From NCBI GenBank assembly GCA_030847615.1, contig JAUMIR010000003.1, positions 338,091,756-338,155,755 of the forward strand: a stretch of DNA of 64,000 nt. Direction: 5' to 3'. Positions 10,279 to 20,714 of the stretch are shown here, in pieces (within the stretch, counting starts at the first letter, position 1; each line of letters begins with the position of its first letter). The translations under genes and the position numbers were made by a program. The notes under the pieces were generated by a model. It was given only the letters and a program-made list of their open reading frames with translations, was not told the DNA's origin and searched no databases. The DNA is from Gambelia wislizenii. Taxonomy: Eukaryota > Chordata > Lepidosauria > Squamata > Crotaphytidae.

Positions 10279-10706
10279 CAGGGCACTTTTCTAGGATGGA
10301 GGACCATCGCCTCCCAAAAATACTACTGTACGGTGAACTCGTCACGGGTCAGCGTAAGAGGGGCACTCCAAAAAAGCGATACAAGGACTCCCTGAAACAA
10401 CATCTCAGGCTTGGCCATATTGATCACCAACAATGGTCCACCTTGGCCTCACATCGGGAGGCATGGAGACGCACTATCCGCAATGCTGCAGCCTTATTTG
10501 AGAACGCCGAACAAGTCTTGAAGAGAAATGACAACACAGAAAGAATCACAACCCGGAAACATCACCCAAGGAGACCTTCTGTTGTGCTTTCTGCAACCGG
10601 ACTTGTTTATCTCGGATTGGCCTTTTTAGTCATCAGCGCGCTTGCAGAAAGTGCGGGATGAGTCCTTTCTGAATCTTCGTTTGTGAAGAAAAGCCAGAGA
10701 GAGATT
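10279..10706 (+). mobile_element. Zinc-finger LINE, 3' end copy A
   Basis: This is the 3' end of a non-LTR retrotransposon whose frame carries MEDHRLPK, LLYGEL, a KRGTPKKRYKDSLKQHLRLG segment and then, after a frame change, the zinc-finger-like C-terminus. The frame at 10296-10661 switches into a non-native frame after about residue 70. The 3' end includes the small hairpin CTTCGTTTGTGAAG. Copies B, C and D lie at 17948, 34102 and 62257. I cannot assign the clade from this portion. Confidence 0.8.
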
Positions 10707-11190
10707 TCCCCATTTCTCAGAAGTAACTCAAATAGGTACCTTGTTGTATTGCATTTTGTTTTGTTTTTTAATCTGAGTGCTACAAATTGCTGGCCTTTGA
10801 TACAAAACACATTCTCCTTCCATCCACCTCATCATCACATCAGCACATACAGCAGAGCAGAGGACAACATGTCATGCCACAAGCCTGCACTTGTACTATT
10901 TAATGAGGTCACGTCCCATAACAAAGAAGAAGAAGAAGAAGAAGAACTTAAAAGTTACAGTTCCATTGTAAGAGAAGTGAAGTTATGTCTCATCGAATTA
11001 GAATTCACTTGGAACTTTATTATGGAAAGAAATTAATTACAAATAGTTAAGTAGCTACTTCCAAATTCTGGCCATAACATCATAACAGAACAATTATTCT
11101 GGGACAAAGAACTGCTGACAGCCTTTAGCTTACATGTCAAAGCAGCAGTGAATCTGCTCCACTTTAAATGAGGTGTTCAATGTCCTGAAA
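10707..11190. other. Unassigned sequence with a GAA microsatellite
   Basis: A (GAA)n tract lies at about 10924-10946. I see nothing else. Confidence 0.4.
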
Positions 11191-11700
11191 CCTATCCTCA
11201 AAATAGCTTCAGCATCTTTGAATCAGGAAAGATTCTAGAGCAGATCATTAAACAATCTGTCTGTAAGCACTTAGAAAGGGATTGTGTGATCACTAAAAGT
11301 CAACATGGGTTTCTCAAAAACAAGTCATGCCAGATTACTCTTACATCTCTTTTTGATAAGAGTTACAAGCTTGGTAGATGAAGGGAATGCTGTCGATGTA
11401 GCATATCTTGATTTCAATGAGGCCTTCAACAAATTCCCCCATGATATTCTTGCAATTAAGCAAGTAAAATGTGGGGTAGCCAATGCATCTGTTGCGTGGA
11501 TTTGTAATTGGTTGGCTGACTGAACCCAAAGGGTGCTCACCAATGGCTCCACTTCATCCTAGTGTGGTGCCACAGGGTTCTGTCCGGGGCCCAGTGCTAT
11601 TCAACATCTTTATTAATGACTTGGATGAGGGAATAGAGGGTATGCCTATCAAGTTTGCAGATGACACCAAATTAGCAGTGTTTTGGAGATGCTGAAATTT
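11190..11700 (+). pseudogene. CR1 LINE reverse-transcriptase fragment 1
   Basis: The translated text shows core CR1 reverse-transcriptase blocks. These are a QHGFLKNKS-like start near 11300, TSLVDEGNAVDVAYLDF, a PHDIL block, then [19 protein letters not shown] and the catalytic FADDTKL near 11660. The frame changes near 11483. It is 5'-truncated and stops shortly after the FADD block, just left of a Tigger MITE. The remainder of a CR1 resumes at about 11938, but with the FADD region repeated. Confidence 0.9.
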
Positions 11701-11707
11701 CTGAATA

Positions 11708-11935
11708 CATTTGTCCCTTCATATTCGCTGAGGTTTGGTTCCAGGACCCCCCGTGGATACCCAAATCCATGAATACTCAAGTCCCATTATATGCACTAGC
11801 ATAGCAAAATGGTGTCCCTTATATAATATGGCAAAATCAAGGTTTGCTTTTTGGATATTTTTTTTAAAGAATATTTTCAAGCTGTGAAAACATAAATCCG
11901 TGGATACCAAATCTGTGAATACGGAGGGACAACTG
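11708..11935. mobile_element. Tigger-type MITE between two CR1 fragments
   Basis: The ends CATTTGTCCCTTCATATTCG and ATACGGAGGGACAACTG are inverted and flanked by TA (11706-11707, 11936-11937). The inner halves repeat GTTCCAGGAC and CAAATCC text shared with 31603-31832. It is 228 bp and non-coding. Confidence 0.88.
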
Positions 11936-11937
11936 TA

Positions 11938-12600
11938 CTTGGATGATGGAACAGAGGACATGCTTATCAATTTTGCAGATGACACCAAATTAGGAGGGGT
12001 AGTGAATATCCCAGAGGACAGGATCAGAATTCAAAATGACCATAGCAGATTGGAGAGCTGGGCAAAAACTAAAACGAATTTCAACAGGGAGAAATGTAAG
12101 CTACTAGATTTAGGCAGAAGAAATGAAATGCAGAGATACAGAATGGGTGACACCTGGCTTGACAACAGTACATGTGAAAAGGATCTAGGAGTCTTCGTAG
12201 ATTAGAAGCTGAACATGAATGGACAGTGTGATGTGGCAGCTAAAAAAGCCAATGTGATTCTAGGCTGCATCAATAGGAGTATAGTGTCTAGATCAAGGGA
12301 AGTAACAGAACCACTTTATTCTGCTTTGGTCAGACCTCAACTGGAATACTGTGTCCAGTTCTGGGCACTGCAATTCAAGAAGGATATTGACAAGCTGGAA
12401 TGTGTCCAGAGTAGGGCAACCAAAAGGGTGAAAGGTCTGGAAAACATGCCTTATGAGGAATGGCTTAGGGAGCTAGGTATGTCTAGTCTGGAGAAGAAAA
12501 GTTAAGAGTTGGCATGATAGCCATGTTTAAATACTTGAAAAGATGTCATATTGAAGATGGAGTAAGCTATTTTTGGTCCTCTGCCCCTCCAGAATCCTCA
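11938..12600 (+). pseudogene. CR1 LINE reverse-transcriptase fragment 2
   Basis: Reading continues from a second FADDTKL block near 11970 through LESWAKTKTNFNREKC, the GDTWL block, [41 protein letters not shown] and [12 protein letters not shown]. There is a stop at 12203. Order and spacing are standard for the CR1 reverse-transcriptase thumb and C-terminal region. It decays after about 12560. Confidence 0.9.
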
Positions 12601-12789
12601 GACTGCCCTTTTTCTGGCCGAAAAAAGAAGGTGAATGACCTGTCATGGAACAGGCAGTGCTTCAATACATATGCATTTGTTGCCATAGCTCACTAGAAAC
12701 AGAAAGTCTAGCTTGCAAAATCTGTAAACATTTGATCAACCTGTATCAAGCACAGTGGACTAAATCCAAAAATATATAATTTTGTGTAC

Positions 12790-13160
12790 AGGTTTGTACA
12801 GGTTAGACTAGTAAATGGTAAAACATCCTTGATCCAAGAACTGATCTTGGATGAGCATAATGACCTGACTTGTATTACAGAGACCTGGCTGGATGAAGCT
12901 GGGTTCTTCATGGAGCACCAGGCAAGGCTTGAAATGAGTGGGGAGTTGGAGTGATCTATTGGGATTCCATCTCCTTCAACAGGTGCCCTATCCCACAGTC
13001 TGCTGTCTTTGAATGTGTGTACTTAATGGTGGGTGGCCGGGTCAGAATAGGGATTCTGTTGGTGTACTGTCCACCTTCTGCTTCCTGACCTGGCCAAGTT
13101 GATCTCCATGGTGGTGGTGGAGTCCCCTTGGCTAGTTGTGCTGAGCGACTCCAACATACA
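12790..13160 (+). pseudogene. L2-type LINE endonuclease fragment
   Basis: In plus-strand translation the segment contains LTCITETWLDEAG, part of the AP-endonuclease fold of L2/CR1-group LINEs. A CTVH-like strand and a DSN motif follow near the right end. The motif order matches the endonuclease at 28340-28779. Stops and frame changes are frequent. It abuts a reversed L2 3' end at 13160. Confidence 0.65.
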
Positions 13161-13600
13161 TAATAAATAATAAAATTTATTTTTACCCTGCCCCTCTGTT
13201 AAAAACAATTGAGCGGCTTACAACAGTTAAAATACAACAATACTGACTAAAATCCCTAAGCACCACCCACCCCCACCCACCCCTATAAAAAGATATTAAA
13301 CTAGTATCAAATTAAAATCCACCTAAACTAAAATCACATAAATAAACAAATACAAAAATCAACAGCCAGCAAGACTAAAAGAGGGCAGGAGACGCAGCTC
13401 CTGAGGTCAGGATCTAATCAGGAAAGGCCTGCCGAAAGAGATCCATCTTTAGTGCTTTTTTTAAAGCTACTCAAGCTTGTCATCTGATGGATCTCATTCG
13501 GCAGGCCATTTCATAATTTGGGGGCAATTGCCGAAAAGACCCTCTGGGAGGTTGCAGCCTGTTTGAACACCCTATGCAAAGTAGAACACATCCCAGAAGC
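13160..13600 (-). mobile_element. L2-type LINE 3' end, reverse orientation
   Basis: The left edge has ATAAATAATAAAATTTATTT then AGCGGCTTACAAC, the reverse of the L2 terminus 'GTTGTAAGCCGC...'. Further right, CAGGAAAGGCCTGCCGAAAG and TTCGGCAGGCCATTTC are the reversed end of the reverse-transcriptase frame. Compare the sense copy at 31000-31390. Confidence 0.85.
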
Positions 13601-13980
13601 CAAAACATGATTGGTCAGATGTGCGCAGGGGCGGGCTTGCTGGCCATGAAGTGGCCGGAACCACTGCTGTTGTTTTTTGTGGTACCAATCGTGTGTGATT
13701 TTGAAGCGGTGAAATGAAAAAAAAAACTGTTTTTAAGCGGAAAATCATTCTTCCACATCTTGGATTTAATGAAGAGGGGAACCTGTGCAATGGCGGGAAC
13801 TTTTGGAGGATAATGACGCAAGTAATTCACTTATGGCCGCCATCTTTATTCACAGAAATGCTCCGTGTGAACTTCAAACATGGATAACTTCACATACCAG
13901 CAACCTGGAGAAAAAAAAGTGGAGACAAATGAACACTACTGCGATGGTGAATTAATGCGCAGAAATAAGCATTATATTTC
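13601..13980. other. Unassigned, possibly MITE-derived
   Basis: The composition differs from the flanking L2 pieces, with phrases such as TGGTCAGATGTGCGCAGGGG and TTATGGCCGCCATCTTTATT that recall GC-rich MITE interiors. No paired termini were found. Confidence 0.3.
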
Positions 13981-13984
13981 CTCG

Positions 13985-14172
13985 TATAGATGACCCCTAT
14001 TTTTAAATATGTTTAACTATCTTTCAGCATGCCTTTAATAATACTGATATTTAATTCCTTTTAAACTTTGTAAATTAATGTTTTAGTGGCATCTTTTTAC
14101 ATCATTGTAAGCCCTCTGAATCTCATTTTGGGAGAAAGGTGGGATATAAATCCAATAAATAAATAAAACCAA
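13985..14172 (+). mobile_element. L2-type LINE 3' tail
   Basis: The segment ends CATTGTAAGCCCTCTGAATC, TCATTTTGGGAGAAAGGTGG and GATATAAATCCAATAAATAA, matching other L2-type 3' tails in the window (26330-26480 and reversed at 44872). Confidence 0.75.
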
Positions 14173-14179
14173 ATAAATA

Positions 14180-15780
14180 TATTTGTTTGTTGTTAAAATA
14201 GGGCTCCTTTTTCTTAGAAAAAGAAAACAAAACAAGTCATACAGAAATAAATGCAGTGCCAATAATGTTGAGACTATTCAGCACAGTCTATTAGACTATT
14301 AAAACTATTAAATATCACCCCAAGAACTGCTGAGAAAAGCTGCATTCTTTGACTTATATATGTCAGGGAACTTGATGGGTTTTTTTTTTTTTTGCATAAT
14401 TTCTCTTGCTTTGCATAATGTATTATGTCATTTTAATAATATATACTTTATGCTGGTTTTTCAAGGGGCTATGGAGAGTATTGAGGCCCTGCTTTCATCC
14501 ACTGGAATTTTATTTACCACCCCTCTGGTATTCTAAGCTTTGCCAACATGGTTTTACCATTCTGTAGCCACAGGGGATAGAATCCTGAAGAAATTTTCAG
14601 ATTCTCGAGAAACTAAATTTTTGCATCTGATATGTAGAATCAGTGTGTGAAGTCTGCTCCTTTTTTAAAAATCTTGCACGCAGTATTTTCCAAAACCTCA
14701 TTTGAGAAATTATTTCTTAAGCTTACATTGCGGGAGAAGCCTTTATCCACTGACAATGATTTTGTCAGGAAAAGTCCCATCTTTGTTAATGCTTCAGTCT
14801 GAAATTCTGGAATTAGCAGAGTCAACTGGACAAATGGAAAGGTGCATTATCTCAGGACCAGCTTTGGCTCTCAAAAATTCATCCTAGCAGAGCTTGCAGA
14901 TATGTCCATCCAGCTGGGGTATTGCCTAGGTAACAAAAGCATCTGTTTAAGCCATCCTGCATACAACTCATTAATCTTTAGCTGGTGGCAGGAGACCAGT
15001 CACCCCTAAAAGCATCGTTGAATTTTTAATGATGAAGCTTTACCAGGGAAAGCAATTGTTCACAGTCTTCTGGCTACAAGGAATCCGGAACAGAAATCCC
15101 TTATTTAGCCAAATTATAATAAAGAGACTGTTTTTTCTCAGGCTGATCTAAAATCTCTCCAAGCCCACCAGATTTCTGAAAGACAACCCTGGATTGCCTT
15201 TGACTACAGAGTTATTTCTTCAGCGCAGCAGTTTAGCTGCCGATTATCATCTCCTTACAATATTAATGCTTTTGATCACCTACTGCAGGCGTCGCACTCC
15301 AGAGGGCAATTAGCGCTCTCATCGCACCTAATCAAACACTATGTAAATGCAGAAAAGAAGGCTTTGTTCCTCTGTTTTATAATGCGATGCTGTGTGTGCA
15401 GCACCCCCCTCCCTTAAAATCAATGTCAAGGAGAATTCAGATGGAGGCTTCTTCTCCTGGAGAATATGTTCACAAAAACATCACTGCAGAACATTGCATG
15501 CAAGTTTAGAGTGGGCAGTTTTAGTGGCACTTTTGTGTGACTGAAGCCAAGAAGCAAATGGAAAAATAAATTATGTTCCTTCCTCTGCAGTTTGTATTTA
15601 TTCCCTTCTTTCCCACCCTTAGCAAATCTCTTATAGCAGAATTAAATAGTAGGAGAACCCTGATAAAGGCTTAGGTTAGGAGCAAGCAGATGGTAGGTGG
15701 GATCTGCTAGTAGACTGCTGAGTGGTCTGCAGTAGGTCACCATGGATTTCCAAATCCCATTTTTAAAAAAACAATCATAG
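14180..15780. other. Repeat-poor segment; candidate conserved non-coding sequence
   Basis: I recognise no transposon here. From about 15090 to 15560 the sequence is even in composition and contains homeodomain-like and other factor-site-like words (CAATTAGC near 15307, ACCTAATCAAAC near 15325, AATATTAATGC near 15258). It has no coding signal. The function is unknown. Confidence 0.3.
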
Positions 15781-15786
15781 CAATAA

Positions 15787-15806
15787 AATTCACACACACA
15801 CACACG
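15787..15806. repeat. CA microsatellite
   Basis: A short run of alternating AC beside an A run. Confidence 0.8.
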
Positions 15807-16431
15807 GCAGGCTAAATTATGTTGATGAAATGTGGGGGTCTAGGACCAGAAGTAGGTTTGTTTGTTTGGTGGATGATTGTTCTTGTAATCATAGAATTGT
15901 AAAGTTGGACGAGACCAGGAGGGCCATCCAATCCAACCCCCTGCCATGCAGGAATACACAAACAAAGCATCCCTGACAGATGGCCATCCAGCCTCTGTTT
16001 AAAGACCTCCAAGGAAGGAGACCCCACCACACTCTGAGGGAGTGTGTTCCACTGCTGAACAGCTGTTACTGTCAGAAAGTTCCTCCTAATGTTGAGGTAG
16101 ACTCTCTGTTCCTGGAGCTTGCATCCATTGTTCTGTGTTCTAGTCTCTGGAGCAGCAAAAAACAAGCTTGCTCCATCCTCAATGTGACATCCCTATCATA
16201 TCACCCCTTAACCGTCTTTTTTCCAGGCTAAACATACCCAGCTCCCTAAGTCTTTCCTCGTAAGGCATGGTTTCCAGACCTTTCACCATTTTAGTCGCCC
16301 TTCTCCGGACACGCTCCAATTTGTCAATATTCTTTTTGAAATGTGGTGCCCAGAACTGGACACAGTATTCCAGGTGAGGCCTGACCAAGGCAGAATAGAG
16401 TGGCATTATTACTTTCCTTGATCTAGACACT

Positions 16432-16760
16432 GGAGATTTTCAGACCTGCAAAATGCCGGTTTGCCGCGCGAGCAGCCTCCCGAAACTGCTGCGCGGCAAG
16501 GGTCTACTTCGGACGACGCTGTGCCTCTCGCGAAACCGTCCGTGTCACTTCCATGAAGCTTGGGACGGCTCAGCGCCATATTTCAATCACGGAGGTTGCC
16601 CGTGATTGAAATATGGCGCTGAGCCGTCCCAAGCTTCACGGAAGTGACACGGACGGTTTCGCGAGAGGCACAGCGTCGTCCGAAGTAGACCCTTGTCGCG
16701 CAGCAGTTTCGGGAGGCTGCTCGCGCGGCAAACCGGCATTTTGCAGGTCTGAAAATCTCC
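16432..16760. mobile_element. Fold-back MITE 1 (Harbinger-like termini)
   Basis: The 329-bp element is an almost complete inverted repeat. It starts GGAGATTTTCAGACCTGC and ends with the exact reverse complement. The two arms of about 160 bases differ at only a few positions and enclose a short GGAGGTTGCC-type loop near 16595. The flanks are ACT on both sides (16429-16431 and 16761-16763). A 3-bp duplication and GG...TTTTCAGAC termini suggest the PIF/Harbinger group, though the usual target is TWA. CpG is frequent. Confidence 0.85.
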
Positions 16761-16877
16761 ACTATACTTCTATTGATGCAGCCCAAAATCGCATTGGCCT
16801 TTTTAGCTGCCGCATCACACTGTTGACTCATGTTCAACTTGTGATCTACTAAGACTTCTAGATCCCTTTCACACATA

Positions 16878-17206
16878 GGACTTTTTCAGACGTCTCAAAT
16901 ACAATGCAAGCAGCCTCGTCGTGTTGCGAGGCTGCTGCGCTGCAGGGCGTCGCTTTCGGATGACGCTCTCCCCTGCTGGTACTGTTGCGGTACTGCGGGG
17001 ACATTTGAGCATTATATTTTGCCGGTTTTTAATCACGATCAACTTTTGTGAGTAAAAATCGGCGAAATATAACGCTCAAATGTCCCCACAGTACCGCAAC
17101 AGTACCGGCAGGGGAGAGTGTCATCCAAAAAGGACGCCCTGCAGCGCAGCAGCCTCTCAACACGACGAGGCTGCTTGCATTGTATTTGAGACGTCCGAAA
17201 AAATCT
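16878..17206. mobile_element. Fold-back MITE 2 (Harbinger-like termini)
   Basis: Also 329 bp, it starts GGACTTTTTCAGACGTCTC. The right end is the inverse with some mismatches (GAGACGTCCGAAAAAATCT). The arms pair along most of their length, including CAAGCAGCCTCGTCGTGTTG opposite CAACACGACGAGGCTGCTTG. The flanking triplets ATA and GTA are a weak target-duplication match. It is inserted in the same CR1 as fold-back MITE 1, 117 bp away. Confidence 0.8.
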
Positions 17207-17335
17207 GTAGTCTCGTTCTGCCAGGTCTCCCCCATCCTATATCTATACATTTCGTTTTGCCACCCTAAGTACAGTACCTTACATTTCTCTGTATTGAATT
17301 TCATTTTGTTAGCTTATTAATTAATTGTATTCTTA

Positions 17336-17947
17336 TAGAGTCATAAAATCATAGAATTAGAAGGGTCCCATGGGCCATTTAGTCCAAACCCCTGCTCAAA
17401 TGCAGGATTCTGCTAAATCATCCTAATCAGGTAGACTCTTTTTGAAGCTGGCCAGAGAAGAAGACACCACCACCTCTAAGCAATTGGTTCCATTGCTAAA
17501 CGTCTCTCACTGTCAAAAAGTTCATTCTAATATTCAATCAAAATCTACTCTCATGTAACTTAAAACCATTAGACCTGGTCCTACTTTCTGGCCAGCAGAG
17601 AACAGTCCTGTCTCCCCCCTCTGTGTGACAGCCCTTAGAATATTTAAAGAGTACAGTCATGTCACCCCTCAATCATCTTCTCACCAAGCCAAACATACCC
17701 AGCTCCTTCAATCTCTCCTCATATATTTTGTTCTTCATACATCTTATCATCCTCACTGCCTTTCTCTGAACCTGCTCCAACTTGTCTATATCCTTTTTAA
17801 AATGATGTGCCCAGAACTGAACACAATACTCCAGCTGAGGTCTGACCAGTGCAGAATACAGTGGAACTATTACACTTGGACTTCGAAACTATGCTTCTAT
17901 TAATGCAGGCTAAAATAGCATTTGCCATTTTTGCTGCAGCATCACAC
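17336..17947 (-). mobile_element. Second CR1-type LINE 3' end, reverse orientation
   Basis: It begins with a reversed tail, GAGTCATAAAATCATAGAAT, and the blocks that follow parallel those of the neighbouring CR1 but are more diverged, so this is a separate, older copy. It stops where a zinc-finger LINE fragment begins at 17948. Confidence 0.85.
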
Positions 17948-18176
17948 TGCAATGCTGCAGCCTTATTTGAGAACTCACGACGAACAAGTCTTGAAGAGAA
18001 ACGACAACGCAGAAAGAATCACAACCCAAAAACATCACCCAAGGAGTCCTTCTGCTGCGCTTTTTGCAACCGGACTTGTTTATCTCGGATTGGCCTTTTT
18101 AGTCATCAGTGCGCTTGCAGAAGGCGCGGGATGAGTCCTTCCTGAATCTTCGTTTGCGAAGAAAAGCCAGAGAGAA
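17948..18176 (+). mobile_element. Zinc-finger LINE, 3' end copy B
   Basis: A short 5'-truncated copy whose frame (17849-18145) ends in CAFCNRTCLSRIGLFSHQC, a Cys-Cys-His-Cys-type finger. It finishes with the 3' hairpin CTTCGTTTGCGAAG and AAAGCCAGAGAG. It lies between two reversed CR1 segments, consistent with insertion into a CR1. Confidence 0.85.
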
Positions 18177-18177
18177 T

Positions 18178-18310
18178 ATTTCAATCATGAGAGCCATCCC
18201 ACCAGGTCTCTGTTATGCCTATAAAGTCATATTTTCCTTCCTGCATTAGGACTTCAAGCTCATCGTGTTTATTTCCCAAACTCAGTGCATTTGAAGCTTT
18301 GTTTGTTCTC
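18178..18310 (-). pseudogene. CR1 LINE endonuclease fragment
   Basis: The minus-strand translation reads as the beginning of the CR1 endonuclease: GNKHDELEVLMQEGKYDF then GITETWWDGSHD, containing the conserved glutamate of the ETWW motif. The reverse-transcriptase part expected between this and the 3' end at 17336-17947 is missing. Confidence 0.75.
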
Positions 18311-19272
18311 ACCTATTTCTTTGTGCAAGCAGTACACAATCTTGTCTTTCTTCCACAAATAAGATTCAGGGCAGCTTGTAAGTGGAAAAAACAAGTGGAA
18401 TTAAAACTTAACATCAGTAAATGCATAAAAATTAAACCACAGTAGTAAAAGAAAATCACAGCACCCACTTTGGTGAAAGCCCTTTTCACAGCCAGCACAG
18501 AAAATTGTCAAAGGCCTGCCTGTAAAAAAAAGATGCTTGCCTGCCTGGGGAAGGACAGCAGGGAAGAAGCCATCATCCTAGCCTCTCTCAGTAGAGAATA
18601 CCCAGGGGGTAAATGGTACTTACATTCCTGAGCTCAGAATTCTTTGATTCTATATGACATATTTGATATGGTAGTACACTGGTGCCTCTGAGCATATCAA
18701 GAGGACCAGGCAGCAAACTCTGTTGTAGCAGAGTTGCAATCATCAGGTGAGGTAATGAGCACGCAGACACAGATGTGTGTCTAAACTACTTCTCTTTACT
18801 AAAGTATATTGTAGTAATATTTACAATGAGTCTGAGACTCCTAGCATACAGACTACATATCACAGCACAATACACAGCACAGTCCTGCACTGTACATCCC
18901 AGACTGGATGCACACAGTCTGAGAGCTAAATCCAAGTCAAGACAAGTGCAGAGACAGTTAGTGGGGTGATCCAATTATACAGTACAGATACAGTATAGTC
19001 TTGAGTTATGCAATTGGTAGTTCTCACACATATTTTCCCATATAGATAAGACTTCATACTTTGCATGTCCTTCCCACACCTGTCTCCCAGACATAATCTA
19101 GATATGCTCGCCAGCTGCATTGAGCCTCTCATTGCTAGCCCCTGCAGACTGTAGCATATTATACCATGCCAGCTCTTTACCATATAAATTTCCAGTGATC
19201 GTATATCCCATCACCTTGACAATATTTTGCCTCAGGAAGATTCTAGGGGGAAGGGATAGATCCCAGTCAGAT
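18311..19272. other. Unassigned sequence
   Basis: No repeat or gene is recognised. The short low-complexity stretch around 18850-18895 is built of CACAGCACA-like words. Confidence 0.4.
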
Positions 19273-19373
19273 CTTGGAAAAACTACTTTTTGGAGCATGG
19301 CTCCCAGAATTCACCATGCTGGCTGGGGGTTCCTGAGAGCTGTAGTCCGAAAAATAATTTTTCCAGGTTGTGA
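19273..19373. mobile_element. Small fold-back MITE (CTCCCAGAATTC type)
   Basis: TTGGAAAAACTACTTTTTGG on the left pairs with CCGAAAAATAATTTTTCCAG on the right, around a centre containing CCATGCTGGCTGGGGGTTCC. Half copies occur near 8742-8800 and 49430-49470. Confidence 0.65.
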
Positions 19374-19411
19374 CTCAAGAACCCTGCCTTCTTCCTGTCT
19401 TTGTCTTAGGC

Positions 19412-19530
19412 TGTTGCAACACTGCAGAATTAAAGGAGTTTGACATCACTTTAATTGCCATAGTTAAAGCTATAGTTCCATCCTATGGAATCCTGGGTTT
19501 TACAGTTTGTTGTGGAAACCAAAACCCTGA
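19412..19530. mobile_element. Half copy of the CACTTTAACTG palindromic repeat
   Basis: The text CACTTTAATTGCCATAGTT then CCTATGGAATCCTGGG matches the left arm of the repeats at 530-990 and 7663-8015. The right arm is absent. Confidence 0.6.
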
Positions 19531-20016
19531 GTAAACCCTTGCACCCCTGGGTGCCAGTCACACGACAGAAATTGTCGCGTTGCCTACCGGGACAAAGTGA
19601 TAACGAATCCGCCCCTCGCTGTTTATACGATTTATGTCTCTGATATGGATATCCCGTGTGGTCCCGTGACTGATATTTACACGTCCATAGTTCCAGTTTT
19701 GTTTAGGTTTTAAATTTTTTTTTTTTTGGCTGTCAATCAAAGATGCGATTACTCGTGTTTTCACAACCTCGGTGACGCACTTCCCTTAGAGTTCCGTGCC
19801 ACGAGCGATGCTATTGGCTGGCTGGGGGGGGAGAGAGAGAGGGGGGCAGAGGTTTGGTATTCCCCCTTTGCTTCTTGAACATTTTAACCCCTTCAGAAGA
19901 GGCAGAAAGCATTTTTAAAGATCCAGACTGAGATCTTTCGCTCAGACGCAGGAACGAAAGAGTGCTTTCCATTTGAAATCAAGCGAGTGAGGGGGAGGGG
20001 AGGGGAGGCATCGTAT

Positions 20017-20683
20017 TGTCAGGGATGATGGGAGTTGTAGCTCTTCACCTCTGGCTCAAACTCACCACCTTGTTATGCAGCAGAGCCAACCAGCTTAGAT
20101 CAGTGGTTAATGCCTTTCTCCAAAGCAGCAGAGTTCCAGAGAATAGGCTGAAGATCCTGACAAACTCTCCAAGCCTTCTCACTCTTCTCCAGGTGTCTCC
20201 AAAACGTCTCCAGGATTCACACAGGCAACTCAGTAGTTTTATATATAAAACCTACTTTTATTCATCTATATAAATATACTATATCACAATCTCTACACAC
20301 TACTTTACAATATCTCCAAACTACACCACCTCTACTCCACCACAATACATTGGCAAACATTGCAATTTTATAGCCATTGTTTATCACCACCCACTAGTTT
20401 GTTTCCACCCAGTGGGTGTGTACTTCCATTCTGATTGGTCCATGTAGTTCCACCCATGCTTAAGACCAACCCATGTATTTCAACATTTCACCTTGTACAC
20501 TTAATGATTCTCAGGTGTTTCCAATCTGCATTCAGTACCTCTGTCCTTGGCTCTCAGGCCTTCTAGATTACATTAGCAGTTTCACCTGTGTAGCTTCATA
20601 ATTGCTCTTGCTTAGTCATTGTGACTTTCACATACATATTTTATTTCTTTCACTGTATGTCCCATGTTGCATTTTCCTTAACA
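20017..20683 (-). repeat. 3' LTR of the copia element
   Basis: In element sense the LTR runs from 20683 to 20017. It contains an AATAAA polyadenylation-like signal on the minus strand at 20257-20262, downstream of a TATATA-rich segment at about 20265-20275. The outer end (plus-strand GGGATGATGGGAGTTGTAG) resembles a motif found in dispersed squamate MITEs. Confidence 0.95.
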
Positions 20684-20714
20684 ATCCCCTCCGAAATAAA
20701 AGATTGTATGTGTC

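Larger units (their letters stand above)
15885..17335 (-). mobile_element. CR1 LINE 3' half, reverse orientation, with two nested MITEs
   Basis: The left end is the reversed CR1 terminus (ATCATAGAATTGTAAAGTTG). It continues with the reversed blocks for the C-terminal reverse transcriptase; the minus frame 16179-16430 reads [17 protein letters not shown] and [17 protein letters not shown]. Two fold-back MITEs (16432-16760 and 16878-17206) interrupt it. Removing them makes the CR1 continuous. The frame then runs on to YLGWQNEMYRYRMGETW near 17240. It is 5'-truncated near 17330. Confidence 0.9.
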
